Shown piece after piece: positions 8,456 to 17,292 of a stretch of DNA of 64,000 nucleotides (its first letter is position 1; every line of letters begins with the position of its first letter). The position numbers and the translations under genes are program-made. Location of the stretch: NCBI GenBank assembly GCA_002344965.1, contig DDUU01000051.1, positions 204,725 to 268,724 on the forward strand, written 5' to 3'. The notes beneath the pieces are model-generated. The model did no database searches. It saw only the letters and a list, made by a program, of their open reading frames with translations, and was not told the origin of the DNA. The DNA is from Candidatus Tepidiaquacellales bacterium UBA2330. Lineage in GTDB: Bacteria; Bacteroidota; Ignavibacteria; Tepidaquicellales; Tepidaquicellaceae.

Positions 8456-9229
8456 TCAGAATCCGAATTTCAGAAATCCTCCGTCCACTGAAATACATTC
8501 ACCGGTAATATATGATGCCGCAGGCATTGACAGAAATGCTGCTGCTGCTGCGACTTCCTCAGGCTCCCCGACTCTGTTCATCGGTGTTCTGGATAAAACT
8601 GAAGCTAAGTATTCCGCATTTTTTAGAACAGGGTCTGTCAGTGATGTTTTTATATACCACGGTGCAACTGCATTAACTCGAATATTGTCTTTTGCCCATT
8701 CCACAGCAAGATATTTAGTAAAATGAATTATACCCGCCTTTGAAATCGCATAAGGCGATCCGGTCCCTACCGAAGTAATTCCCGCTACTGAAACGATATT
8801 AACAATTGATCCGCTGCCGGACTCTTTTAAAAGCGGATGAAATATTCTGCAAAGCTCAAATACAGATTTCATATTCAGAGAAGTTAAATAATCAAAATCA
8901 TCTGTAGTATTATCAAGCGTTTTCTTTCTGGTATTTGTCCCGGCATTATTGATCAGTATATCAAGACTATTGTATTTTTTTGAAATTTCTTTGAACAAGT
9001 TTTTTCTTTCGCTTTCTTTTGATACATCACATTCCATTCCGTCAGCAATGAATCCTTTGTCTGTATATTTTTTAATTTCCTCTTTTACATCGTTTTCATT
9101 TCGTGAAACAATAAAAACTTCAGCGCCGAGTGAAAGAAATTCTTCAGCTATTGATTTGCCGATTCCGCGCGTTGCGCCGGTGATCAGAGCTTTTTTGTTA
9201 TTCAATGTCCATCGGTTGCTCATCTTCAT
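8456..9229 (-). CDS. SDR-family oxidoreductase (tropinone reductase-like)
   Basis: This is a 257-residue classical short-chain dehydrogenase. The cofactor motif TGATRGIG is at 17-24, with an Arg in VSRNENDV suggesting NADP(H). NNAG is at 94-97 and the catalytic set is Ser147, Tyr160 and Lys164 (YAISK). The C-terminal ITGECISVDGGF is typical. The opening WTLNNKKALITGATRGIGKSI resembles the tropinone reductase-like subgroup; the true substrate is unknown. It starts three bases after the stop of the gene at 9233-10708, so the two are co-transcribed. It ends against the convergent PPK2 gene with no gap. Met3 is an alternative start. Confidence 0.9.
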   Translation of the reverse strand: MKMSNRWTLNNKKALITGATRGIGKSIAEEFLSLGAEVFIVSRNENDVKEEIKKYTDKGFIADGMECDVSKESERKNLFKEISKKYNSLDILINNAGTNTRKKTLDNTTDDFDYLTSLNMKSVFELCRIFHPLLKESGSGSIVNIVSVAGITSVGTGSPYAISKAGIIHFTKYLAVEWAKDNIRVNAVAPWYIKTSLTDPVLKNAEYLASVLSRTPMNRVGEPEEVAAAAAFLSMPAASYITGECISVDGGFLKFGF

Positions 9230-9232
9230 AAT

Positions 9233-10708
9233 TTAAAAAGTATTAAAATTTTTTACCCATCTGTTATAATTGAAAAAAAACTCAGCATTCTTTTCATACT
9301 TATCACCGCTTAAATTATCAAGTTCATAAAGCAGTCCGGATATATAATTAGCAGTATATTTTCTGTTCTTTGTGCTGATCATTTTTGAAATAAAATTCAA
9401 AACTGATTTTTCGGTTTCGTGATATGAATTTCTGCTTTTCAGATATTTTTTCGCCGCGGGTAACATATATTTCAGAAGTTTGTAATTTTTTAATTCATAA
9501 TGTATAAGAATAAGCAGCATTTTTATATACGGTTCCAAAAAAGGAGATAAACCCGAGTATCTCACTGTTGAGTATTCATTCAAAATTCTCAAAGCTTCCC
9601 GATAATTTTTATCAAAAAAATAAGCAGAAGAAAGTCTGTAAATAATCAGATTGTATGTGTTTATTGTGATTTTGTTTTTATAAATATTAAGATACTTTTC
9701 AGCTAAGATCAGATTATCTTTTTTACCCGAAACATTCTTTCCGCTCAGTATCTTCAGCAGATTTAAATTGAGAATGTTTATATTTATATCAATCTCATCA
9801 ATCTCTGTTCTGTTTGATGATTCTTTTAAAATCTTCATGTGACTTTCCGCCGCTCCGTATTTCCCGCATATTGCCGCAGAGTTTATTACAGAAAGCAATG
9901 CATCTCTGTATTTATCATATAAAGATTCATCAAAAATATTTCTGTTTAAAAAAATAAGTTTAAATCTCTTTAAGCTGACTGAATATGATGATTCAATATC
10001 TCCTTTTATCTCGAACGCAAGACTCTGCGCAAAAAGTTTTCGTTCAATAGCCGTAACAGTCACCCCGTCATTGGAAATTCGGTTTTCGAATTCGAACAAA
10101 ATTTTAAAAAGTTCTTTTTCCTCATCTTCAGATCTTATCAGCCCTGTGTTTCTTTGAATCTTTAAAAGCGAAGCAATTGATTTTTTAAAAAAGTTAATTT
10201 CCCTTATCTTTTCTAAGACTTTAAATTCACTTTCAAATAATTTACGGATATCATTTGAAAATATTTCTTCTTTTTTCACAAGCTGTCTTTCCATTTCAAT
10301 GAACTCCAGCAGAAAACCGAATCGTTCGCATTTCTCTGCAAGTGACTTGCCTGCTTTTACTGTTTTAAAATATTGTCTGAACAGTGCCTTCTGAAAAAGT
10401 ATCCGGCACCTCTGAAGCATGTTAAAAAGTTTTGCGTCAGTTGACTTCTCATTTTTATAATTAAGAAGACTTTTAAATATAAGTTTGGAAAGATAGCTTT
10501 TTGTAAAATTAAAATTCTTTCTAAGATCTTCATTTCCTTTAATGGATTTCAGTGCTTTCTCGTTGTATGTTTTTTGAGAATCAATCAGGTCAAAAAGTTT
10601 AAGATACTTTGTATTGCCTTTCTGCACCGATGCGTTGAGTTTAAAATATCTTTTCTCACTGGGAGAAAGCGATTTTATCAGATCAAAAAGCTCAGTGTTG
10701 GTTTTCAT
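9233..10708 (-). CDS. Conserved hypothetical all-helical protein
   Basis: This is a 491-residue protein with no signal peptide and an almost entirely helical, Lys/Leu/Asn-rich composition. The N-terminus TELFDLIKSLSPSEKRYFKL is a pattern I associate with an uncharacterised Bacteroidota family. The remainder looks like a TPR-like or helical-repeat solenoid (LRILNEYSTVRY, YEKNAEFFFNYNRWV) without clear unit length. No catalytic motif was seen. It is upstream of and tightly spaced (3 bases) to the SDR gene, implying one transcript. Function unknown. Confidence 0.75.
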   Translation of the reverse strand: MKTNTELFDLIKSLSPSEKRYFKLNASVQKGNTKYLKLFDLIDSQKTYNEKALKSIKGNEDLRKNFNFTKSYLSKLIFKSLLNYKNEKSTDAKLFNMLQRCRILFQKALFRQYFKTVKAGKSLAEKCERFGFLLEFIEMERQLVKKEEIFSNDIRKLFESEFKVLEKIREINFFKKSIASLLKIQRNTGLIRSEDEEKELFKILFEFENRISNDGVTVTAIERKLFAQSLAFEIKGDIESSYSVSLKRFKLIFLNRNIFDESLYDKYRDALLSVINSAAICGKYGAAESHMKILKESSNRTEIDEIDININILNLNLLKILSGKNVSGKKDNLILAEKYLNIYKNKITINTYNLIIYRLSSAYFFDKNYREALRILNEYSTVRYSGLSPFLEPYIKMLLILIHYELKNYKLLKYMLPAAKKYLKSRNSYHETEKSVLNFISKMISTKNRKYTANYISGLLYELDNLSGDKYEKNAEFFFNYNRWVKNFNTF

Positions 10709-10905
10709 ATGAAATCTTAAGTGTAGAAAACAATTTCTTAATTAAAGCAAATTTAAATTTTAAAGAAATTTTCTTCCTGAATAAGTCATAATTTAACTAA
10801 TCAGGAATCAAATTTAAGCCTGAATATTTCCCGGTTTGTTTTGTATCAACGTATTATACCCGTCGTATATTTTCAGTAATTTTATAAATTAAAAACAATA
10901 AAACT

Positions 10906-12690
10906 ATGAAAACAATAATGGCAATACTTCTGATATTTATATCAGGATCATCTCTCTTGAGATCGCAGGATTTTATCAAGCTGGAACAAAGCATAGTCAG
11001 TATAGACAGCGGTGCATCACGCGGCGTGAACTGGATCGACTATGACAATGATAATGATCTGGATCTCTTTATCACAAACGGCAGGCAGGGCGGCGAGTAT
11101 AATTATTTATACAGAAATGATAACGGGATTTTTATAAAAATTGAAAATGATCCCATTGTAACTAATTTTCTTCCCTATGACGGGAGCAGCTGGGCTGATT
11201 ATGACAATGACGGAAATATAGATATGTGCGTCGTCACATGGTATAACAGAGTAAACCAGCTGTATAAAAATTTCGGTGACGGGACTTTCGATCTGGTTAT
11301 GACCGGTCCGATAACAACCCTGAATACTTACTCTGAAACCTGCAGCTGGGGAGATTATGATAATGACGGATTTGTGGATCTGTTTATCACAAACAGCGCA
11401 GGATCTGGTCACAGAAATTTACTTTATAAAAATAATGGCGGAGGAAATTTCATCAGAATAGATACAGGCGTAATTTTCAGTCAGACAGCTTTTTCAAGAG
11501 GCGTAAACTGGATAGATATAAACGGTGACAGATTACCTGATATTTTTGTCTGCAGGGAAAATAATCAAAACGAATTTTTGTACAGAAATCACGGCAACGG
11601 ATATTTTACTGAGATAACAAATTCACCTCTGACAACAAACGGCGGTGAATCCTGGAGCGGAAGCTGGGGGGATTATGACAATGACGGTGACCTTGATGTG
11701 CTCGTAACAAACACAGGCAATCAAAGGAACTTCTTATTCAGAAATGACGGAGATTTTAATTTTACAAAAATTCTGAATGACCCGTTAGTTGATGAACCGG
11801 GTTATCATTCGGTCGGCGGCTGGGGAGATTATGACAATGACGGTGACCTTGATATGTTTATATCACAGTCGTATAAAGGACCTTCGTTTACTGAAAAACT
11901 TGTAAACAAATTATATAAAAACAAATTGATGGAAACCGGCTCAGTCTCATTTGAAAAAATAAATTCAGGAGTTCTTGTCAGTGATTCAGGTTATACATTC
12001 GGATTTGCCTGGGGAGATTTTGACAATGACGGAGATCTTGATCTTGCTGCAGCAAATACTTTCGGCGAAAATCAAAAGAACGCTCTCTACAGAAATGAAC
12101 TGAATAACGGAAACAAATGGATAAATATAAAATGCACCGGTACAAATTCAAATAAATCAGGCATCGGCGCAAAAGTAAAAATAAAGGCAACCATAAACGG
12201 AAATCCGGTATATCAGATGCGTGAGGTAAGCGGACAGGAAGGATACTGTTCCCAGAATCAAATCCTGCACTTTGGTCTTGGTAACGCTTCCGTTATTGAT
12301 TCGCTGAAAGTCGAATGGCCGTCAGGTGCTGATCAGCATTTCACAAATATTCCCGTAAATCAGAATATAACAATATCAGAAAACGGGACCGTAATTTCAG
12401 TTAATAATATTAAAACAGAAGTTATAAATAATTTTAAATTATTTCAGAATTATCCGAATCCTTTTAACCCTGACACACGTATCCGGTTTCAGATCAATAA
12501 AAATTCAAAAGTTATGCTTAAAATTTATGATGCGCTTGGAAATGAAGTTACTACACTTTTGAATGATACAACACCTGCCGGTGAGTATGAATTTGATTTT
12601 AAAGGAAAAGGTTTAAGCTCGGGTGTTTATTTTTACAAGCTTACGGCTGACGGCATATCAGAAACAAAAAGTATGATGTTAATAAAATAA
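10906..12690 (+). CDS. FG-GAP/VCBS repeat protein with ASPIC/UnbV domain and T9SS sorting domain
   Basis: This is a 594-residue secreted protein. The signal peptide is at 1-20 (MAILLIFISGSSLLRSQ). Residues ~25-400 hold about seven FG-GAP beta-propeller repeats with the Ca-binding loop DYDNDGDLD (for example SWGDYDNDGDLDVLVTN). ASPIC/UnbV follows (KSGIGAKVKIKA, REVSGQEGYCSQ, LHFGLG, SLKVEWPSG). The last ~80 residues are a type IX sorting domain (FQNYPNPFNPDTRIRF ... LSSGVYFYKLTADG ... SMMLIK). It is thus exported by T9SS and probably displayed on the surface. The domain set resembles CRTAC1-like adhesion proteins. It is monocistronic and followed by a strong terminator at 12782. Confidence 0.9.
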   Translation: MKTIMAILLIFISGSSLLRSQDFIKLEQSIVSIDSGASRGVNWIDYDNDNDLDLFITNGRQGGEYNYLYRNDNGIFIKIENDPIVTNFLPYDGSSWADYDNDGNIDMCVVTWYNRVNQLYKNFGDGTFDLVMTGPITTLNTYSETCSWGDYDNDGFVDLFITNSAGSGHRNLLYKNNGGGNFIRIDTGVIFSQTAFSRGVNWIDINGDRLPDIFVCRENNQNEFLYRNHGNGYFTEITNSPLTTNGGESWSGSWGDYDNDGDLDVLVTNTGNQRNFLFRNDGDFNFTKILNDPLVDEPGYHSVGGWGDYDNDGDLDMFISQSYKGPSFTEKLVNKLYKNKLMETGSVSFEKINSGVLVSDSGYTFGFAWGDFDNDGDLDLAAANTFGENQKNALYRNELNNGNKWINIKCTGTNSNKSGIGAKVKIKATINGNPVYQMREVSGQEGYCSQNQILHFGLGNASVIDSLKVEWPSGADQHFTNIPVNQNITISENGTVISVNNIKTEVINNFKLFQNYPNPFNPDTRIRFQINKNSKVMLKIYDALGNEVTTLLNDTTPAGEYEFDFKGKGLSSGVYFYKLTADGISETKSMMLIK

Positions 12691-12781
12691 AAAGAGTGTT
12701 TTTTTTAATTTTCCGATTAACAGGATCAGGGTGTCATGATGATGAAAAGACTTTATGATTAACTGTTTATATTTATAAAAT

Positions 12782-12811
12782 AAACCGGTATGACAATACC
12801 GGTTTTTTTTT
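12782..12811 (+). terminator. Strong rho-independent terminator
   Basis: A 10 bp perfect stem AAACCGGTAT / ATACCGGTTT encloses a GACA loop and is followed by a run of T. It ends the FG-GAP/ASPIC gene transcript. Confidence 0.9.
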
Positions 12812-12857
12812 ATGCTAAAGAGATTAAGCATCAGATTCAGGTGAGGCATCTTGGACG

Positions 12858-12922
12858 AAACCTGACAGGTTTTACCTAATTTAAATTTCCTCATTCAGCT
12901 TCTTTTGAAACCTGTCAGGTTT
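12858..12922. repeat. Paired palindrome AAACCTGACAGGTTT ... AAACCTGTCAGGTTT, copy 1
   Basis: AAACCTGACAGGTTT (12858-12872) and AAACCTGTCAGGTTT (12908-12922) are reverse complements of one another, and each is itself a palindrome with 7 bp arms. The spacer includes TAATTTAAAT. A second pair with nearly the same spacing and the same TAATTTAAAT core lies at 41528-41591, so this is a dispersed repeat family. Confidence 0.75.
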
Positions 12923-12998
12923 TGCACGCTCTGCTGTTCTGTCTCCGGATACATATCTCAATTTCTATATCCGCTGTCTTCTTAAATCAACACATGCC

Positions 12999-13445
12999 TT
13001 ATTTTATCTCCAGATAATAATATCTTCGCTCTCTGTCCGGCTTGAATCCCATCTTCTCATAAAGTTTGCTCGCTTTCTTGTTTGTTTTATGAGTTTCAAG
13101 CATTACAAATCCTGAACCGGTTTTTACTGCAAACTTTCTTACGCTCTCCATAAGCTTTTCACCTGCGCCGAGCTTTCTGCTTTCTTTTCTGACATACATA
13201 TCATTCAGTATCCATGCTCTCTTCATTCCAACTGAAGTAAAATAAGGGTAAAGCTGTGTGAATCCAATTGCATTACCGTCTTCATCAAGACATAAAAAAA
13301 TTGCAGATTCATTCCGCTTTATTCTTTCTTTTAAAAAAATTTTTGCCGAATCTTTGTCTGAGGTTTTTTTATAGAATTGTCTGTAAAGATCAAACAGCTC
13401 GGTCAGTTCATTTATATGCTTTATACCTGCTTTAATAATTTTCAT
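12999..13445 (-). CDS. GNAT-family N-acetyltransferase
   Basis: This is a 148-residue single-domain acetyltransferase. The acetyl-CoA loop is RKLGAGEKLMESVRKFA in the R/Q-x-x-G-x-G/A position. It is preceded by the strand AWILNDMYVRKESR and followed by FVMLETHKTNKKASKLYEKMGF, the motif-B helix typical of GNAT. The start IIKAGIKHINELTELFDLYRQFY places the N-terminal helix normally. Acceptor substrate unknown. It lies 16 bases downstream of the FAD-dehydrogenase gene on the same strand, probably co-transcribed. Confidence 0.85.
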   Translation of the reverse strand: MKIIKAGIKHINELTELFDLYRQFYKKTSDKDSAKIFLKERIKRNESAIFLCLDEDGNAIGFTQLYPYFTSVGMKRAWILNDMYVRKESRKLGAGEKLMESVRKFAVKTGSGFVMLETHKTNKKASKLYEKMGFKPDRERRYYYLEIK

Positions 13446-13461
13446 AAAACAAATTATGGAT

Positions 13462-15036
13462 TTAATATTTTGAGTTTGATTTACTGAGTTTCACGGTAAT
13501 TGCATTTGCGGAATTCTGTCCGTCAAGCGCGGCAGAAATTATCCCTCCCGCATATCCGGCTCCTTCTCCGCAGGGATAAAGTCCGTTGATTTGTACATGT
13601 TCGTAAGTTTGTCTGTCTCTCGGTATTCTCACCGGCGAACTTGTCCTTGATTCCGGACCTGTTATTATCGCTTCTTCCGTAACATAACCTTTCATCTTTT
13701 TTCCGAATTCAGAAAATGCCGCTCTTAATTTTTTTGAAACTGTTACGGGTAAGAGTTCATTGATATCTGCTGAATAAATTCCGGGTATATACGAAGATCC
13801 GGGAAGTGATCCCGAAAGTTTTCTGTCTGTAAAATCCGTCAGTCTCTGTGCCGGTGCCTTTTGACTCCCGTCGCCTTTGTCAAAAAATTTCTTTTCTGTT
13901 TTTTTCTGAAATTCTATTCCCATAAATGAACTGTGACTCGAATATTCTTTAAGATCTTCAGTTTCAACCGCAACCACAATCCCTGAATTTGCATATTTAG
14001 AATCTCTTCTGGACATTGACATTCCGTTTACTACAAGCTCTCCCGGAGAAGTTGCAGCGGGAACGATAAGTCCGCCCGGGCACATACAAAATGAATATAC
14101 TCCTCTTCCTCCGCACTGTGCGGCGAGTTTATATGGTGCTGCAGGAAGATACCTGCTTCTTGGTTTTTGTCTGTACTGAATTTCATCTATTAATTCCTGA
14201 GGATGCTCAGCCCTGACTCCGAGCGCAAACGGCTTTGCCTCTGTCAGTATATTTTTATTTCTAAGCAGATAATAAATGTCTCTTGCTGAATGACCTGTAG
14301 CGAGAATTACATTTTCACAAATAATTTCGTTTGAATTATTTATAACAATACCTGATATTTTATTATTATGGATTATAAGATCTGTTAAAGTCGAATTGAA
14401 ATTTACCTCTCCTCCGTAATTAAGAATTGTACTGCGGAGATTCTGCACAAGTACAGGAAGCTTATTCGAGCCGATATGCGGATGCGCATCAAAAAGTATG
14501 TCATTTTCCGCTCCGTGTTCGGTGAGTATTTTCAGGGCTTTATATATATCACCCCGTTTATGTGAGCGCGTATAAAGTTTTCCGTCGGAGTATGTCCCGG
14601 CGCCGCCTTCGCCGAAGCAGTAATTTGAATCGGGATTAACAATTCCGTTCTGCTGTATCAAACGCAGATCTTTCCTTCTGCTGCGCACATCTTTACCGCG
14701 GTCAAATATTACCGGCTTGATCCCGTTCTCAATTAATTCTAACGCAGCAAAATATCCGGCCGGACCGGCGCCTACAATTACTACTTTCAGTTTATCAGAA
14801 ACACTTTTATATCTTTCACTGATAACGGGCTCGGGATCAGGAGCTTCATCAATATATATTTCCGCGGAAATATTTATAACCGGATTTCTGCTGCGGGCGT
14901 CAATTGATCTCTTTAAAAGTCTGACAGTAAATTCTGCATCCTTCTTTATTCCGCTTATCCTTCTGAATATTTCATTGCGCTTTTTATCATCAGAATTTTC
15001 TTCCGGTGTTATTGATATCTCAATTTTTTTTCTCAT
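13462..15036 (-). CDS. FAD-dependent dehydrogenase (COG2509-type)
   Basis: This is a 524-residue flavoprotein. After an N-terminal ~90-residue substrate-side domain, the dinucleotide-binding motif is VIVGAGPAGYFAALELIENG. FGEGGAGTYSDGKLYTR and a second Rossmann strand VILATGHSARDIYYLL follow. Residues CGGRGVYSFCMCPGG and the C-terminal GLYPCGEGAGYAGGIISAALDG are the signature of the uncharacterised FAD-dependent dehydrogenase family (COG2509, related to BaiN/HI0933 flavoproteins). Length matches the family (~520). The reaction is unknown. It is followed by the GNAT gene; the YjbR-like gene upstream is 57 bases away. Confidence 0.88.
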   Translation of the reverse strand: MRKKIEISITPEENSDDKKRNEIFRRISGIKKDAEFTVRLLKRSIDARSRNPVINISAEIYIDEAPDPEPVISERYKSVSDKLKVVIVGAGPAGYFAALELIENGIKPVIFDRGKDVRSRRKDLRLIQQNGIVNPDSNYCFGEGGAGTYSDGKLYTRSHKRGDIYKALKILTEHGAENDILFDAHPHIGSNKLPVLVQNLRSTILNYGGEVNFNSTLTDLIIHNNKISGIVINNSNEIICENVILATGHSARDIYYLLRNKNILTEAKPFALGVRAEHPQELIDEIQYRQKPRSRYLPAAPYKLAAQCGGRGVYSFCMCPGGLIVPAATSPGELVVNGMSMSRRDSKYANSGIVVAVETEDLKEYSSHSSFMGIEFQKKTEKKFFDKGDGSQKAPAQRLTDFTDRKLSGSLPGSSYIPGIYSADINELLPVTVSKKLRAAFSEFGKKMKGYVTEEAIITGPESRTSSPVRIPRDRQTYEHVQINGLYPCGEGAGYAGGIISAALDGQNSANAITVKLSKSNSKY

Positions 15037-15093
15037 GAATGTTCACTTTTTATGTGAAAAATATTTTGGAGGATGTACGAAAAGTTTAATGTA

Positions 15094-15447
15094 TCATAAT
15101 TCTTTCAGCTCATCACGAAGTTTTTTTGAAAAGCTGTTTACTACAAGTTCATATGATTCGTCCGTCATTTCTTTAAGTAATTTATCCGGTATCATACCGT
15201 CAAAAGTTACTGTGTTCCAGTGTTTCTTATTCATATGATATCCCGGAATTATTTCATCATATTTTTCCCTAAGCTCAATAGCTCTTTCGGGATCACATTT
15301 TAAATTGACAGTAAAAGGCAGGTCAAATGATGTTATGGCAAAAATTTTTCCGGATACTTTAAATGCAAGTGTATGTTCATCAAAAGGAAAACCTTCCGTT
15401 ACTCCTTTCTTGTTTAAACAGTATTCACGGAATTGTTCTATATTCAA
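15094..15447 (-). CDS. MmcQ/YjbR family protein
   Basis: This is a 117-residue single-domain protein. The start MNIEQFREYCLNKKGVTEGFPFDEHTLAFKV is the family's hallmark (CLxLxGVTExxPFxxxxLxFKV). NLKCDPERAIELREKY and IIPGYHMNKKHWNTV follow. The fold is CyaY-like and the proteins are often annotated as DNA-binding, but a precise role is not established. It lies 39 bases downstream of the LOG-family gene on the same strand. Confidence 0.9.
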   Translation of the reverse strand: MNIEQFREYCLNKKGVTEGFPFDEHTLAFKVSGKIFAITSFDLPFTVNLKCDPERAIELREKYDEIIPGYHMNKKHWNTVTFDGMIPDKLLKEMTDESYELVVNSFSKKLRDELKEL

Positions 15448-15486
15448 AGCCGGCTGTATTAATAAGAGATTTCACACTGATGAAAT

Positions 15487-16068
15487 TTAAATGTCTTCTT
15501 TATTTATCCATTTCCTGACACCGACAGGTTTAAATTCTTCCATTTTAATTAACAGAGAATCTGGATCTTCATCTACTATTATCATATCGAGATAAAGCTC
15601 ATGCACAAATTTTTCTCCAACCGCTTTATTAATAAAATCTATCAGAAGACCGAAGTAATTATCTGTGTTAAGAATTCCGATCGGCTTTGAATGAATTCCA
15701 AGCTGAGCCCACGTCCAGGCTTCAAAGAATTCTTCCAGAGTCCCGATACCGCCTGACATCATAATAAATCCGTCTGAGAGTTCCGACATCAAAGCCTTTC
15801 TCTCATGCATCGTCTTTACAATTTTTAATTCTGTAGCATCTTTGAAAGCAACTTCACGCGCAACAAGATCCTCAGGAATAACTCCCGTTACTTTTCCGTT
15901 ATACTGCAGCACCGTGTTTGCAAGCTCTCCCATTATCCCTACATTTCCTCCGCCGTAAACAAGCTCTATCCCTTTTCCCGCCATTAGTTTTCCCAGCTTC
16001 TGTGCTGATACAAGGTAATCTGTTCCTTTGCCGGAATTAGAACCGCAAAATACGCATATACTTTTCAT
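15487..16068 (-). CDS. LOG family protein (cytokinin riboside monophosphate phosphoribohydrolase-like)
   Basis: This is a 193-residue Rossmann-fold enzyme. ICVFCGSNSGKG, LVYGGGNVGIMGELANTVL and the catalytic motif GGIGTLEEFFEAWTWAQLG (the GGxGTxxE LOG signature) are all present. LOG proteins hydrolyse nucleoside 5'-monophosphates to base plus ribose 5-phosphate and were formerly mis-annotated as lysine decarboxylases. The usual Pro before GGxGT is replaced by Ser. The start overlaps nothing; the DUF4199 gene ends 7 bases upstream, so they are probably co-transcribed. Confidence 0.92.
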   Translation of the reverse strand: MKSICVFCGSNSGKGTDYLVSAQKLGKLMAGKGIELVYGGGNVGIMGELANTVLQYNGKVTGVIPEDLVAREVAFKDATELKIVKTMHERKALMSELSDGFIMMSGGIGTLEEFFEAWTWAQLGIHSKPIGILNTDNYFGLLIDFINKAVGEKFVHELYLDMIIVDEDPDSLLIKMEEFKPVGVRKWINKEDI

Positions 16069-16075
16069 ACTGTTA

Positions 16076-16585
16076 TCATGCTTGTTTAATTCTTTTTTCT
16101 TTCTTCAGAAGGAATGAAAGAATAATCGAGATAATTATCCCCCCGATTAAAACAAAAAGCAGCTGCTGTATTATCTGAACATTCAGACTGAACTGATATC
16201 TGAGAATAGTAAGCGCATTATCTATCTGATCCCTCGGAATATTTTTTTCAATCATAGTCTGCTCTGACTTTGCAGACAAAAAATTAACATAATCAGGATT
16301 TATATATTCATAATAAACATAAGTAAACAGCACTATCATCACTGCAATTATAAATGTAATTACTATTCCCGTTTTAAAAGCTTCCTTATATGTAATGTAT
16401 CCGAAATTATTCTTTTCCTTTCTCTCTTTAATCCCGAGAAAAATTCCTATTGCAGGAATTAGTATTGAAACAAACATTACAAAATTTCCGGCTTCATGAT
16501 AATTCGGAACAATGATAGTATATACCATCACCATCCAGACGAATAAAATAAAAGACGTAAAAAGACCGAACTTAAATTCCGGCAT
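16076..16585 (-). CDS. DUF4199 domain membrane protein
   Basis: This is a 169-residue protein with four predicted membrane segments (roughly 6-28, 34-52, 70-92 and 140-162). Between the first and second pair it has NNFGYITYKEAFKTG, the characteristic DUF4199 motif. A cytoplasmic or periplasmic loop (KSEQTMIEKNIPRDQIDNAL) separates segments three and four. The family is common in Bacteroidota; function unknown. The same-strand LOG gene is 7 bases downstream. Confidence 0.85.
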   Translation of the reverse strand: MPEFKFGLFTSFILFVWMVMVYTIIVPNYHEAGNFVMFVSILIPAIGIFLGIKERKEKNNFGYITYKEAFKTGIVITFIIAVMIVLFTYVYYEYINPDYVNFLSAKSEQTMIEKNIPRDQIDNALTILRYQFSLNVQIIQQLLFVLIGGIIISIILSFLLKKEKRIKQA

Positions 16586-16699
16586 AATATTTTATATTGT
16601 GTATTTGTTGCTTAAATTAATATAAGTAAACGCTTGAGTGTTCTGCGTTTAATTTACGAAGGTATTTCAGTTAAAAGAAGTATGCGGCTTACCGCAGGA

Positions 16700-16966
16700 T
16701 CATCCTTCTATATCCTTCAGTAAAGCTCTTGCATATTCTTCATCTTCAGGCATTACTCTGAATTGTACAGGTCCGGTGATCGGATTAAATCCTGTCCCGA
16801 GTACTCCTACTCCAAACAGATCCTGCACACCTTCGCCTTTTGCAAGATATCTTATCCCGGCTTCATCCAGAACTGATTTTATCACTGCTACAACCGCTTC
16901 GTTACCGGTCTCATATACCGTTACAAGTCTTTCGTGATTTTCTTTTTCCTGCTGTGCTTTATCCAT
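16700..16966 (-). CDS. DUF2007 domain protein (putative signal-transducing protein)
   Basis: This is an 88-residue protein. LVTVYETGNEAVVAVIKSVLDEAGIRY is the DUF2007 signature (short alpha-beta fold reading as a 'level of the protein moved' motif), and QFRVMPEDEEYARALLKDIEG closes the domain. These proteins are small and cytoplasmic and their biochemical role is not known. It is divergently arranged with the sigma-factor gene at 17293. Confidence 0.8.
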   Translation of the reverse strand: MDKAQQEKENHERLVTVYETGNEAVVAVIKSVLDEAGIRYLAKGEGVQDLFGVGVLGTGFNPITGPVQFRVMPEDEEYARALLKDIEG

Positions 16967-17292
16967 ATTGAAAATAATTTAATTATTATTAATGTTTGAA
17001 AATATTTCCTTTTATTCAATTTAATTTTAACTGCTTATAAAATGAAATGACTTCGTAAATAATTAACTAAAACCTGAAACTATACTCCGGACGTATATTC
17101 GCATCATTTTAAAATTACAGCAAACATCTTTATTTACAATCATTACTGCTAATTATTTTTTTAAATTTAAACATATGAATTATTTCATTCGGTATTTTTA
17201 ATAAAAAAATTGGAAAGGATTGTCACAGTTGCCTAAAATATTTGTCTAAATTTTAAAAAGAAAATTCTTAAATTAATACTTCAATTATATTT
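16967..17292. other. Intergenic region between divergent genes
   Basis: This is 326 bases of AT-rich DNA between the DUF2007 gene and the sigma-factor gene. It must contain promoters of both. I could not assign a convincing -33/-7 pair or operator, and no open frame was found. Confidence 0.4.

Larger units (their letters stand above)
12691..12998. other. Intergenic region between convergent genes
   Basis: This is 308 bases between the FG-GAP gene (plus) and the GNAT gene (minus). It holds a strong terminator (12782-12811) and a paired palindromic repeat (12858-12922). No gene was seen. Confidence 0.7.

Noticed and set aside
16628..16652. TAAACGC...GCGTTTA hairpin near the DUF2007 gene
   Set aside because: Large loop and no T run; could be chance.
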